Assembly (NCBI RefSeq): GCF_000020365.1
Contig: NC_012108.1
Coordinates: 3,348,001-3,412,000 of the forward strand
DNA from: Desulforapulum autotrophicum HRM2
GTDB taxonomy: Bacteria > Desulfobacterota > Desulfobacteria > Desulfobacterales > Desulfobacteraceae
Reading direction: 5' to 3'
Length of the DNA stretch: 64,000 nt
Shown piece by piece: positions 9,000 through 17,655 of the stretch. The position numbers and the translations under genes are program-made. The notes below the pieces were generated by a model. That model was not told the DNA's origin, did not search any database, and worked only from the letters and a program-made list of their open reading frames with translations. Numbering within the stretch: position 1 is the stretch's first letter; every line of letters starts with the position of its first letter.

Positions 9000-9183
9000 T
9001 GGATGTCTCCCTGAAATTTGTGCATCAAAACAAGAATGTTGATATTTATAGAGAACACCTATCATTGTTTTTAATAAGTAACAACAAAAAATCTCAGTGG
9101 AACAAAAGCCTGGGGGTGAACCCATTTTAAAGTATTGTCCAGGCATGGAACAGTCAGTATCCCCTGCAAAGGACATTGCTTTA

Positions 9184-9213
9184 TTGACAGGATACTGCCA
9201 GGACTGCTATGTT
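9184..9213 (+). promoter_or_regulatory. Candidate sigma-70 promoter for the Cys-rich protein and arginine kinase
   Basis: TTGACA at 9184-9189 and TATGTT at 9208-9213 are spaced by 18 bp. The start would fall about 45 bp before the ATG at 9266. The region is the divergent gap shared with the TetR gene. Confidence 0.45.
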
Positions 9214-9265
9214 GCCAAAGGATTAAAGCGTATGTTGAATTAACGCCTTTGAAGGAAGAAATGTA

Positions 9266-9451
9266 ATGGATACTAATCCCAAAAAAAGGGATGTGTTTGA
9301 CTTTGAACTGGGATATCTCAAAAAAAGCCCCTGCCTCACCTGCAAGGAAAATAAACGCATTCCCGAATGCCATGATCAGTGCAAGCTGCTTGACACGGTG
9401 AGAACGCTGCTCGCCCGTGGGGTCTCCTGCCAGCGATCGTCCTTTCGGTAG
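9266..9451 (+). CDS. Small four-cysteine protein, possibly zinc-binding, upstream of arginine kinase
   Basis: 61 residues starting MDTNPKKRDVFDFELG. Residues 18-35 hold four cysteines in CLTCKENKRIPECHDQC (C-x2-C-x8-C-x3-C), which could bind a metal; a fifth Cys lies near the C-terminus. GGAAG precedes the ATG at a sensible distance, and a promoter-like pair lies upstream. The arginine kinase frame begins either just after this gene or overlapping it by up to 35 bp, so the two are probably cotranscribed. I do not recognise the family. The pairing recalls McsA (a Cys-rich zinc protein) with McsB (a related arginine kinase) in Firmicutes, but there is no visible sequence similarity to McsA. Confidence 0.5.
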   Translation: MDTNPKKRDVFDFELGYLKKSPCLTCKENKRIPECHDQCKLLDTVRTLLARGVSCQRSSFR

Positions 9452-9467
9452 AACGGCTGTGACACCC

Positions 9468-10484
9468 ATGCAAGCCCCCTCTCTTATGAAGCAACACTTG
9501 ACCCCGGAACTTTTCAATGAGCTTAAGAGCCTCCAGACAAAGAGCGGATTTACCCTGGAACGAGCCGTTGAATCTGGCCTTAAGAACCCGGATTCATCCG
9601 TTGGAATCTACGCTGGTGATGGAGAATCCTACCAAACGTTTGCCAAAATTTTCAGACCTGTAATTGAGACCTGCCACGGGGTTTCAATTGACGGCATCCA
9701 TCCATCCGATCTGAGCCCCATGGACGATGCCCCCCCACCACCTTTTAACCATAAAATTCTTTCCTACAGAATTCGCATTGCAAGAAATATAGCAGACATT
9801 CCATTCCCCCCCCATGTCGGCAACGCTGATCGCTCCAGGGTTGAACAACTTGCGGTTGATGCACTTTTAAAATTCGAAGGAGACCTCAAGGGAAGATATT
9901 TCCCCCTGGGTGAGTTAACCAAAACTCAAAGAATGACGTTTGAACACGAACATCTACTGTTTGGACGCGGGGATCGGTTCATGGAGGCGGCAGGAATCAA
10001 CAGGTCCTGGCCCGCTTCAAGGGGAATTTTTGTATCCAATGATCATAAATTTGCCGTATGGATCAATGAGGAAGACCATTTAAGAATCATTTCAATGGAT
10101 CGCCCCCAGAAGACCCCTTCACAGGGTATTGAAAAGACATACAACCGCCTTGCAAGGGCCATGGCAGACCTTGAACAAAGTTTAACATTTGCCTGTGATC
10201 CCCACCTGGGATTTCTCACATCCTGCCCCTCCAATCTTGGGACAGGAATGCGGGCCGGCGTCCATGTCCGGTTATCCGGCTTTAAGACACGGGGACAGGC
10301 AATCCATGAAGCAGCAGCGAGATATCTCCTCCAGATCCGGGGGACCCATGGAGAAAAGACAGGGGTTGAAAACGATGTGGTCGACATCAGCAACCGGTAT
10401 CGACTGGGCATAACAGAAAAAAAATGCGTTGAAATGCTTCAGCATGGGTTAGAGGCCATTATGACTGACGAACGTTTCTCCTGA
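9468..10484 (+). CDS. ATP:guanidino phosphotransferase (arginine kinase-like phosphagen kinase)
   Basis: Phosphagen kinases move phosphate between ATP and arginine as an energy buffer; they are rare in bacteria. The N-terminal alpha domain is present (LTPELFNELKSLQTKSGFTL, then SSVGIYAGDGESY, the guanidino-specificity loop). This separates it from McsB protein-arginine kinases, which lack that domain. The catalytic domain has SYRIRIARN (ATP-phosphate arginines), NEEDHLR (catalytic Glu and Arg) and CPSNLGTGMR (reactive Cys). The flexible loop reads RGTHGEKTG where animal arginine kinases have RGTRGEHTE, so a phosphate-binding Arg and a substrate-clamping Glu appear replaced. Starts at 9417 (GTG), 9468 (ATG) or 9486 (ATG) are all possible; none has a strong ribosome site. 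Length, about 330-355 residues, fits the family. Confidence 0.85.
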   Translation: MQAPSLMKQHLTPELFNELKSLQTKSGFTLERAVESGLKNPDSSVGIYAGDGESYQTFAKIFRPVIETCHGVSIDGIHPSDLSPMDDAPPPPFNHKILSYRIRIARNIADIPFPPHVGNADRSRVEQLAVDALLKFEGDLKGRYFPLGELTKTQRMTFEHEHLLFGRGDRFMEAAGINRSWPASRGIFVSNDHKFAVWINEEDHLRIISMDRPQKTPSQGIEKTYNRLARAMADLEQSLTFACDPHLGFLTSCPSNLGTGMRAGVHVRLSGFKTRGQAIHEAAARYLLQIRGTHGEKTGVENDVVDISNRYRLGITEKKCVEMLQHGLEAIMTDERFS

Positions 10485-10638
10485 ATGAGCATATAACGAT
10501 CTCTATCACCATCGTAGTTGCATTCATTTAAAAAGGAATTCGTGCGTTTACGGGTAGCTCCTTGCTATTTTTTTGACCAGAGTGTAGTATAATCAGGTTT
10601 GATTTCGGAGGTTGCAATATACAGGCCATCTGCCTTCC

Positions 10639-10668
10639 TTGACAAAAAGCATCCCCCTGTCCTATGGT
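10639..10668 (+). promoter_or_regulatory. Candidate promoter of the osmoprotectant importer operon
   Basis: TTGACA at 10639-10644, then an 18-bp spacer and TATGGT at 10663-10668. The leader would be about 165 bases and would include repeat B copy 1. The -10 box is a 4-of-6 match, so this is a modest call. Confidence 0.35.
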
Positions 10669-10703
10669 ATGAAAATGTAGGATCGCTATAAAAATCATAT
10701 AAA

Positions 10704-10784
10704 ACGCCCACTGAAGCATTGCAATCAGCGGCGTGAATCGTGCGTTGTGGCCAAGGCAAAAACCATGCTCCGGCCATGCCGGTT
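10704..10784. repeat. Dispersed repeat family B, copy 1
   Basis: About 81 bp shared with 30731-30812 in the same orientation. Conserved blocks are CGCCCACTGAAGCATTGCAA at one end (compare CACCCACCGAAGCATTGCAA), CATGC in the middle, and GGCCATGCCGGT at the other end. The second copy is also between genes. Confidence 0.6.
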
Positions 10785-10837
10785 ATGTTATTACCCTGAA
10801 ACAGAGGAGAACAATTGAAAAGACAAAGAGGCATTAA

Positions 10838-11986
10838 ATGATAACGTATGAATCTGTAACAAAAATATTTGGTAAGGGAACCAATACCGTTACCGCCCTT
10901 GATAATATAAGCTTCACCATTCCCAAGGGCGAGGTCGTGGTGTTTCTCGGCCCCTCGGGATGCGGCAAAACGACTACCCTGCGTCTTACCAACCGCCTGG
11001 AGACACTCACCAGAGGGAATATAACCATAGAAGATCAGAATATCATGGAACTCGATGTTGTCCAGCTCAGACAGCGCCTGGGCTATGTCATTCAGGCCAT
11101 CGGACTCTTCCCGAACAAAACCATCGCCGAAAACATCGCGGTTGTTCCCAAACTTCTAAAGTGGGACGAAGAACGTATCAGTAAGCGCATTGATGAGCTG
11201 CTTGAAATGACAAACCTGGATCCTGATCTGTACAGGGACCGTTACCCAGCAGAACTCTCCGGGGGACAGCAACAGCGAGTGGGGGTCGCCCGGGGACTAG
11301 CCGCAGACCCAAAAATACTTCTCATGGATGAGCCCTTCGGCGCGATAGACCCCATAAACAGAGAAGAGATTCAAGATGAGTTCCTCAAGCTTCAGACAAA
11401 GCTGAAGAAAACCGTGGCCTTTGTCTCCCATGACATACACGAAGCGATAAAGATGGGTGATCGCATTGCCATCTTTGAGAAGGGACGTCTGGTACAGTAC
11501 GACACACCAGAGATTATTCTGACCCAGCCCAAAAACAAATTTGTCTCCGACTTCGTGGGTGCCGACAGGGCACTGAAAGTCCTTGGCCTCATGCGGGTAA
11601 GTGATATTATCAACCGAAAGCCAAAGAACATCATCCAGGGATCCGACCGTTCCGCGGAAGCCTTGGATTTTCTGACCACAAAGAAATCTCGCTATGGCAT
11701 TGTGCTCGATGGAAACAAACCGATTGGCTTTGTTACGCAGAAAGATCTCAAGTATGAACAAGGTTGGGTACGAGACGTGGTGGAACCAAATCCACTTCTC
11801 CTGAGGGAAAAAACCCCACTGAGGGACGTGCTCTCCTTTATGCTTATGCACGACACCGCAACCATCTGTGTTATAGACGGAGATAAAAACTTTTCCGGGA
11901 CGGTAACCTACAACGACATACAAAAAGCAGTAAAAGCAAGTTACGCCGATGAAGCAGAACATGAGGAAACCGAGGTAGCGTCATGA
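10838..11986 (+). CDS. Glycine betaine/choline/carnitine ABC importer, ATPase subunit with CBS domains
   Basis: 382 residues of the OpuCA/OpuBA/ProV type. Walker A is GPSGCGKTT, the signature motif LSGGQQQRVGVARGLA, Walker B ILLMDEPFGAIDP, and the switch His lies in FVSHDIHEAI. After residue about 245 there are two CBS domains (IINRKPKNIIQ, YGIVLDGNKPIGFVTQ, TATICVIDGDKNFSG), which in this family gate transport by ionic strength or nucleotide. The stop overlaps the permease start by 4 bp (ATGA), so the two were translationally coupled. Drives uptake of compatible solutes in the inner membrane, which suits a marine organism. Confidence 0.92.
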   Translation: MITYESVTKIFGKGTNTVTALDNISFTIPKGEVVVFLGPSGCGKTTTLRLTNRLETLTRGNITIEDQNIMELDVVQLRQRLGYVIQAIGLFPNKTIAENIAVVPKLLKWDEERISKRIDELLEMTNLDPDLYRDRYPAELSGGQQQRVGVARGLAADPKILLMDEPFGAIDPINREEIQDEFLKLQTKLKKTVAFVSHDIHEAIKMGDRIAIFEKGRLVQYDTPEIILTQPKNKFVSDFVGADRALKVLGLMRVSDIINRKPKNIIQGSDRSAEALDFLTTKKSRYGIVLDGNKPIGFVTQKDLKYEQGWVRDVVEPNPLLLREKTPLRDVLSFMLMHDTATICVIDGDKNFSGTVTYNDIQKAVKASYADEAEHEETEVAS

Positions 11987-12307
11987 GTACACTGCGATTC
12001 ATAATGGAGAACTTCAGCCAAGTTCTGTATCTCACTTGGGAGCATATATGGATTGTGGGGATAGCACTCCTTATAGCCACACCAATAGGCGTGACCCTGG
12101 GTATCGTCATTACCAAGCAAGAGCAGCTTGCTTCCAGGGTCCTGAACGGTGCCAACATACTTATGACCATCCCCTCCCTTGCCCTGTTTGGAATGATGCT
12201 ACCCATCCTTGCAATAGTTAATATGGGCCTGGGAAAAGTTCCTGCTGTTATTGCCCTGGTTCTTTACAGTCAGCTCCCTATTATCAGAAATACCTATACC
12301 GCTATAA

Positions 12308-14173
12308 AAGGGTGTTGAAACCGGTTCTGTTTTTAACACATTATCAAGACACCTTGTCTTTTTGATCGGAATTTTTTTATTTTTTTGCCCACGCGGATCG
12401 TAACGCGAACTATTTTTGTTCTTTTCCCCTTGCAAAAGCATTGTCAGAGTTACATTTGAAAAACATCAGACAATAACAGGGCAAGCCAGCAAACCGGTTT
12501 AAAAATCTTTCAAATTTCCAGGTACGTGTACGAGGTTTATCCAGCAACCTTGAATAAATCCAGTTGTCCATCTTGCTTTTTGCACCTTTTCCGTCTTGTA
12601 TCAGCCATTTCTATCAGTAATGTTGCGATTGTTGTAAATGTTGAACGAGCAACAACCCCATGCTGACTCCTTACCCTCGTCTGTTCAAGGCCTTCTCTTT
12701 TTTTTATAAGATTAAATGGTCGCTCACAATTTTTGCGAATATCTATTGCCCTTTGAGCCTCCTCATGAAAAGTTGGTATCGGTTGAAAATACCCATTGTC
12801 AAATGCAATGGTTCGATATTTTGGACAATTTGATTCGTATATGCATTCTCCAGGGGCGGCCGTACAGCCAAATTCATGACCGTTTCCTGAGCACCCCATA
12901 ATTTTCATTGGAATATCACAAAAGTCGTTGCAAGTTACCCTCACTGGAAAATCCAAAACATTGTCAGGCAATTTTGCCTTTTCAGACGGGGGTGCTACGA
13001 CATAAACCCCGGTCTTCTCAAGAACAGACCCATTACTATCGTGGTAGGCTTGGTCAGCTGTGATCAACTTCATATCAATGCCCAATGCCTGGGCAAGTTT
13101 AATCACTGGCGTTAAAAACAGGCTATCATGATGATTGGCTGCTCCGATAAGAGAAACCAATGGAAAACAGTGACCGGTTAAAGGATTGATTGCAGAAAGC
13201 GTATGCATGCGGTAACCAATAACGTACTGTGATTTATCTCGTTTCTTTCTTCGCCTGCCGCAATCAGCGTCTATATCCGAATAAATGCGTATTTTCTTTC
13301 CCTCAACCTCAACTGTACACAGTGGATAATTGATTTCCGAGGGAAGCTCAGTAGAATCAATCGCATGTATGACTGAATTTGCCAAACAACCAGATTGATA
13401 TAAATGGTGAAGGATATAAACAAGGATATTCATCAAATTTGTAAAAGATAAACGGCTCCTGAAGTGGCTCAACTCTGTATGATGAATCTGCTCTTTTGTG
13501 TTTAAAGGCAATCTCACAAATCTTCTGTTTTGTTTTCTTTCTCTGCCAAAATACTCGTCGGTACAAAACTTCCTGTAACTGATTTCGGGATATTTTATAA
13601 CCTTCAAAATTTCCATACGAAAAAGCTGATATGGCTGAACATACCTATGGCAAGGAGAATAACCTTCAGGCGCTATAAGACTGTTGATAATTGCATCATC
13701 AAAAAGGTCATCAATAAATTTCAGTTCTTTATCAATTATCTCCGGAAACGGCTTTCTTTTTTTATCGAAATCAAAAAGTTTATCGTTGTGGAAGTTGCTG
13801 ACATATTTAGCCATTTCCTCAATAGTTTTGATTCCTTTTGTGGGCGTTTGACCTTCAATGCCTGTAAGTTCTTCTATGGGAAGGGTCACCGTTTGAGAAA
13901 AATCATAGCCATTTATTACTTCATCCATCACTTGTTTGATCAGCCTTTTTTTCGCTTTCCTTTTCATATTCTTCCAGTGAGGATGATTATATTTCAATTG
14001 CTTTTTGACCAAAGCCCTGATATTTTTTGTGTGCATAAGACCTCTGTTTTTTTGTGTTGTTTCGATGAGTGATGTTGTCGAAAACTATACTCTTAAACAG
14101 AGGTTTTTTCAATATAAATATTTGAAATAATAACATTTATATCGAAAATTGAGGTGTCGATTTCAACACCCTT
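12308..14173 (-). mobile_element. Insertion sequence, 1866 bp, inside the importer permease gene
   Basis: The ends are 13-bp perfect inverted repeats AAGGGTGTTGAAA (12308-12320 and, inverted, 14161-14173). Both sides are flanked by the direct repeat TATAA (12303-12307 and 14174-14178). A 6-bp TATAAA duplication with slightly shorter ends is equally compatible. It carries one transposase gene on the reverse strand and about 230 bp of non-coding sequence at its left end. It is more AT-rich than its surroundings. Confidence 0.9.
12537..14036 (-). CDS. Transposase, DDE type (IS1182/IS4-like)
   Basis: 499 residues, uninterrupted. Candidate catalytic acids are the Asp in HAIDSTELP, the Asp in ITADQAYHD and the Glu in ERPFNLIKKREGLE, the last resembling the YREK-type signature region. 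Basic N-terminus (KNMKRKAKKRLIKQ) is likely DNA-binding. A cysteine-rich insert (CNDFCDIPMKIMGCSGNG, CTAAPGECIYESNCPKY) before the catalytic Glu resembles zinc-binding inserts seen in IS1182-type transposases. It occupies most of the element and is intact, so the element may still move. The family assignment is from motif pattern only. Confidence 0.85.
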   Translation of the reverse strand: MHTKNIRALVKKQLKYNHPHWKNMKRKAKKRLIKQVMDEVINGYDFSQTVTLPIEELTGIEGQTPTKGIKTIEEMAKYVSNFHNDKLFDFDKKRKPFPEIIDKELKFIDDLFDDAIINSLIAPEGYSPCHRYVQPYQLFRMEILKVIKYPEISYRKFCTDEYFGRERKQNRRFVRLPLNTKEQIHHTELSHFRSRLSFTNLMNILVYILHHLYQSGCLANSVIHAIDSTELPSEINYPLCTVEVEGKKIRIYSDIDADCGRRRKKRDKSQYVIGYRMHTLSAINPLTGHCFPLVSLIGAANHHDSLFLTPVIKLAQALGIDMKLITADQAYHDSNGSVLEKTGVYVVAPPSEKAKLPDNVLDFPVRVTCNDFCDIPMKIMGCSGNGHEFGCTAAPGECIYESNCPKYRTIAFDNGYFQPIPTFHEEAQRAIDIRKNCERPFNLIKKREGLEQTRVRSQHGVVARSTFTTIATLLIEMADTRRKRCKKQDGQLDLFKVAG

Positions 14174-14518
14174 TATAAAGAATGTTCCTTCTGCATTGGT
14201 GGACGCAGGCAGGGGGATGGGCATGAGTAAGTGGAAACTTTTGCGAGAGGTGGAAATCCCGCTGGCCATTCCATTAATTATTGCGGGATTGAGGACGGCT
14301 GCCGTTATGAATATAGGTGTTGCAGCTATTGCCACCTACATCGGAGCAGGAGGACTGGGGGTTTACATCCAGCAGGGTATTGCCCGGGTATATCCAGAGA
14401 TGATACTGAGCGGCGCCATACTTGTTTCTCTTCTGGCGATAATCGTAGACGGTGGGATGGCCCTGCTGGAAAGGATTACAACGCCAGAAGGTATCAAGGT
14501 ACAAAGGAAGCTTTCACG

Positions 14519-15250
14519 ATGAATAGACTATTTACAAAATCATACAGAATTCTCATTGCGGTTATCATACTGATTGCGGGTGTGACGTTTGAACGAACGG
14601 GACTTATAGAATTACTCTCTGATCCTTACGAATATCCCGTTATCATGGAATTGTTCCTCCAGCATCTGCACATGGTGTCCTTAAGTATGATTTTTGCCAC
14701 GATCATAGGAGTAACAGCAGGAATTGTGCTTACCAGGCAACGATTTCGCAAGTACACCGGGCTATGCATGTATATTATCGGACTAGGACAAACCATCCCC
14801 TCCCTTGCCGTTCTAGCGCTGGCCATGAGTTTCCTGGGGCTCGGCTTAAAGCCGGCAGTATTCGCACTGACCATCTATTCCATACTTCCAATCGCGAGAA
14901 ATACCCTTGCCGGGATTACCGCAGTACCCCCGGAACTGATAGATGCCGGAAAAGGCATGGGAATGCCTCCCATGAGGATTCTCATGGAGGTGGAGATACC
15001 CAATGCCATGAAGGTGATTTTAACGGGATTCAGGGTCGCCCTGATAATTAATATCGGCACCGCCGCCCTCGCCTATGTCATTGGGGCAGGCGGTTTGGGA
15101 GACCTTATATTCACAGGAATAAATCTGATGCAGACGGACAAGCTGCTGGCCGGCGCCATTCCGGTTACGCTACTGGCACTTTTTGCGGATTTTCTGTCTG
15201 AGCTATTAGGAATAGCTCTGATCTCAAAGGGTCTGCGCCTTTCCAAGTAG
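14519..15250 (+). CDS. Glycine betaine/choline-type ABC importer, permease subunit 2
   Basis: 243 residues from the ATG at 14519, which overlaps the stop of the first permease by 4 bp (ATGA). An N-terminal helix (YRILIAVIILIAGVTF) precedes five or so further membrane helices. The coupling loop is DAGKGMGMPPMRILMEVEIPN, and the C-terminal half reads IGAGGLGDLIFTG. It is homologous to the broken subunit 1; the two would form a heterodimeric channel. Its expression may suffer from the upstream insertion by polarity. Confidence 0.9.
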   Translation: MNRLFTKSYRILIAVIILIAGVTFERTGLIELLSDPYEYPVIMELFLQHLHMVSLSMIFATIIGVTAGIVLTRQRFRKYTGLCMYIIGLGQTIPSLAVLALAMSFLGLGLKPAVFALTIYSILPIARNTLAGITAVPPELIDAGKGMGMPPMRILMEVEIPNAMKVILTGFRVALIINIGTAALAYVIGAGGLGDLIFTGINLMQTDKLLAGAIPVTLLALFADFLSELLGIALISKGLRLSK

Positions 15251-15394
15251 TAAAGGTGTGGGTCTTTTAATTTTCTGCACAAAAATGAACGATCAACCAG
15301 GGACTTGAATAAATACAATGCAACATCTTCTTTGTTCAAATCCTTAAAATTTATAATTCTCTGGCATTCAGTCAAGAGACCAAGAGGAGGTATT

Positions 15395-16306
15395 ATGAAA
15401 AAGATATTTAAACTTGTTTTTCCGGCAATACTTATTTTAACGTTACTTTTACCAGGCAGTGTCTTTGCCAAGGATAAAAGCCTGATAGTGGGCGGTAAAG
15501 ACTATACAGAGCAGCTCCTTCTTCCGGAACTTGCCGGCATTCTTCTCGAACAGGCAGGGTTTGATGTTACACTCAAGACAGGGGTCGGGTCTGTGATCGC
15601 CAGAAAATCACTGGAGAATGCCCAGTTTGACCTCTATTATGAGTATACGGGCACGGCATACACGCTGTATTACAAGCAAAAAGATACAGAAATAATGACC
15701 GTTCCTGAAAAGGTTTACGACTGGGTCAAACAAGCCGACTCCGAAAAGGATCTTGTCTGGCTTGATCCTGTCAGGTTCAACAATACCTATAGCCTGATGA
15801 TGAACAAGGCAGAAGCGGAAAAGCTCGAAATCAAAAGTATCTCCGACCTGGGAGTCTACGTCACTAAAAATCCGGACAAACTGATATTCGCCCTGGATTC
15901 GGAATTCTGGGAACGCCCTGACGGATTTAAAGGCATCATGAAAAGGTATAATTTCAGGCTCCCTAGCAACCAGGTCAAAAAAATGTCTGTGGGTCTTACC
16001 TACCAGGCATTGAAAGATGGTCTGGTCAATTCTGCAATGGGTTTTACCACCGATGGCAGAATCGCGGCCTTCGGCTTTGTGAACCTTGAAGACGACAAGT
16101 CTTTCTTCCCTGTGTACAATCCCGTACCCGTTGTCAGGAAAGAGATCCTTGATACATATCCAGAAATACCAGCCATATTAAAACCACTTGCGGAGAACCT
16201 GACCTCGGAAGTGATGCAGCAGCTCAATATGGCCGTGGACATAGACCACAAACCAGTTCACGATGTGGCCATGGATTGGCTCAAGAGTAAAAATCTGATC
16301 AAATAG
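15395..16306 (+). CDS. Glycine betaine/choline-type ABC importer, periplasmic substrate-binding protein
   Basis: 303 residues starting MKKIFKLVF, with a strong AGAGGAGG site 5 bp before the ATG. A cleavable signal peptide ends at about GSVFA-KD; no lipobox Cys is present, so it is a soluble periplasmic protein. The mature part begins LIVGGKDYTEQLLLPELAGILLE in pieces, the standard opening of OpuAC/OsmF/QbdA-type binding proteins, and contains YYEYTGTAY and GFTTDGRIAAFGFVNLEDD. The latter resembles the ligand-binding DGRI/DPLI segment of choline/betaine binders. Last gene of the operon, followed by a terminator. Confidence 0.9.
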   Translation: MKKIFKLVFPAILILTLLLPGSVFAKDKSLIVGGKDYTEQLLLPELAGILLEQAGFDVTLKTGVGSVIARKSLENAQFDLYYEYTGTAYTLYYKQKDTEIMTVPEKVYDWVKQADSEKDLVWLDPVRFNNTYSLMMNKAEAEKLEIKSISDLGVYVTKNPDKLIFALDSEFWERPDGFKGIMKRYNFRLPSNQVKKMSVGLTYQALKDGLVNSAMGFTTDGRIAAFGFVNLEDDKSFFPVYNPVPVVRKEILDTYPEIPAILKPLAENLTSEVMQQLNMAVDIDHKPVHDVAMDWLKSKNLIK

Positions 16307-16326
16307 AATTACGCCACAGATCTCCG

Positions 16327-16353
16327 AAGGGGGAAGGCCTTTTCTTCCCCCTT
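16327..16353 (+). terminator. Rho-independent terminator of the importer operon
   Basis: AAGGGGGAAG and CTTCCCCCTT form a 10-bp GC-rich stem around a 7-base loop, 20 bp after the stop codon of the binding protein, followed by a short TTTCC stretch. The T-run is weak. Confidence 0.65.
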
Positions 16354-16446
16354 TCCTGGGCACTCAGAATAGAGCTTATCGTTCTCACTAGGAGTGACTG
16401 ACCGTACACACCTGAGTGTTTCTCCGAAATAAAAGGAAAATTCGGC

Positions 16447-17583
16447 ATGAAATTTAAGTGGGATATGAATCCAAAACAGGATCGATTTGATCCAAAAGAT
16501 TTTAATAAAGTCATGAAGGCTGTTGTCACCACCGGCAATGGCGGATACGACAAACTCCAGTGCCGTGTGGTAAACCTTCCAAAACTTGGGCCAGGCGAAG
16601 TTTTACTGCAAGTTCTAGCCGCCGGGGTCAACAACACTGAAATAAATACACGCATTGGCTGGTACTCTTCCTCGGTTACAACAGGTACAGAGAAGACTGC
16701 AACTGCCGAGGAAGAGCTGGTTACAGAAAAGGCAGATGGGGGATGGAACGAGGCAACACCTTTCCCCTTCATCCAGGGCACAGATTGCTGTGGTCGTATT
16801 GTTGCCGTTGCCCCTGGCGGGGATAAAAGCACCATCGGTTCACGCGTACTCGTACGAGCATGCATGCGTCGGTCAGGCTTTGGGTCGATGGACAACATCT
16901 GGATGGGGTCTGATTTCGACGGTGCCTTTGCTCAGTTTGTCAAAGTTCCCGCAGCAGAGGTGTTCGCCGTGAACTGCAACTGGAGCGATGCTGAGCTTGG
17001 AACGATCCCTTGTGCCTACGGAACTGCTGAAAATATGGTTCACCGTGGCAAGGTGTGCAAGGGGGAGCATATTTTGGTTGCAGGAGCGTCCGGAGGTGTC
17101 GGCTCAGCGGTCGTGCAACTGGTGAAACGACGGGGCGCCACTGTGACGGCGATTGCGGCCAAAGCAAAGATGGTACAGGTTCTTTCCCTGGGTGCTGATC
17201 GTGTTATTGATCGTGATGATGATGTCGTTGACAGTCTTGGCGAAAACGCTGTGGATGTCGTTATTGACAACGTTGCAGGACCAGCCTTCGGAAGCCGGTT
17301 AAAGGCACTGAAGCGAGGTGGAAGATACGTGTCCTCCGGAGCCATCGGTGGTCCCCTAGTGACACTCGACATGCGTACCTTCTATCTAAAGGATTTAACG
17401 CTGGTTGGCTGCACTGCATGGGACGAACCTATTTTCCCAAATCTTATTTCCTACATTGAGCGCGACGAGTTGCGGCCGCTTGTAGCAAAGACATTTCCCC
17501 TCGAACGCATAGCAGATGCGCAACGCGAGTTCCTCGAAAAAAAACATGTTGGCAATTTCGTTTTAATTCCACCGGGTACATGA
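16447..17583 (+). CDS. Medium-chain dehydrogenase/reductase, zinc-independent (quinone oxidoreductase-like)
   Basis: 378 residues. The catalytic GroES-like N-terminal domain has GPGEVLLQVLAAGVNNTEINTR, split here only for length, and FIQGTDCCGRI. The Rossmann domain has GASGGVGSAVVQLVKRRGA for NAD(P)H and a typical DVVIDNVAGPAFG. The usual structural-zinc cysteine cluster is absent, so a quinone reductase or enoyl reductase-like activity is more likely than alcohol dehydrogenase. AAAGGA precedes the start at 16447; MKAVVTTG at 16513 is the alternative and matches the family's usual opening. It stands alone between the importer terminator and a gene-poor gap, and its substrate cannot be read from context. 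Confidence 0.82.
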   Translation: MKFKWDMNPKQDRFDPKDFNKVMKAVVTTGNGGYDKLQCRVVNLPKLGPGEVLLQVLAAGVNNTEINTRIGWYSSSVTTGTEKTATAEEELVTEKADGGWNEATPFPFIQGTDCCGRIVAVAPGGDKSTIGSRVLVRACMRRSGFGSMDNIWMGSDFDGAFAQFVKVPAAEVFAVNCNWSDAELGTIPCAYGTAENMVHRGKVCKGEHILVAGASGGVGSAVVQLVKRRGATVTAIAAKAKMVQVLSLGADRVIDRDDDVVDSLGENAVDVVIDNVAGPAFGSRLKALKRGGRYVSSGAIGGPLVTLDMRTFYLKDLTLVGCTAWDEPIFPNLISYIERDELRPLVAKTFPLERIADAQREFLEKKHVGNFVLIPPGT

Positions 17584-17655
17584 CATGCCCCATCACGACA
17601 ATCGAATCCGATTCAAGATCATCGACTTCACCAGGCACATCCCCACCCACAATTA

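Larger units (their letters stand above)
10485..10837. other. 353-bp gap between arginine kinase and the importer operon
   Basis: No credible gene. It holds a promoter-like pair at 10639-10668, a copy of dispersed repeat family B at 10704-10784, and the ribosome site AGAGG before the importer ATPase. Reverse-strand ORFs here are short and have no recognisable features. Confidence 0.5.
11983..14522 (+). pseudogene. Importer permease subunit 1, interrupted by an insertion sequence
   Basis: The first part (11983-12307) encodes MSTLRFIMENFSQV and continues to PIIRNTYTAI, with membrane segments and the start of the ABC-permease domain. The second part (14179-14522) resumes with KNVPSALVDAGRGMGM and contains the EAA-type coupling loop (DAGRGMGMSKWKLLREVEIP), ending ...QRKLSR. 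Between them sits a 1866-bp element flanked by TATAA. Joining 12307 to 14179 gives 669 bp, an exact multiple of three, for a 222-residue OpuCB/OpuBB-like permease. As it stands, translation runs into the element and stops at once (KGC*). The downstream part could only be made from an internal start. The importer is probably non-functional unless the element excises. Confidence 0.9.

Noticed and set aside
9417-10484. McsB-type protein arginine kinase
   Set aside because: The N-terminal alpha domain with SSVGIYAGD is present and the C-terminal McsB regulatory part is absent, so a phosphagen kinase fits better.
13530-14072. 180-residue plus-strand ORF within the insertion sequence
   Set aside because: Antisense shadow of the transposase; no domain and AT-driven composition.
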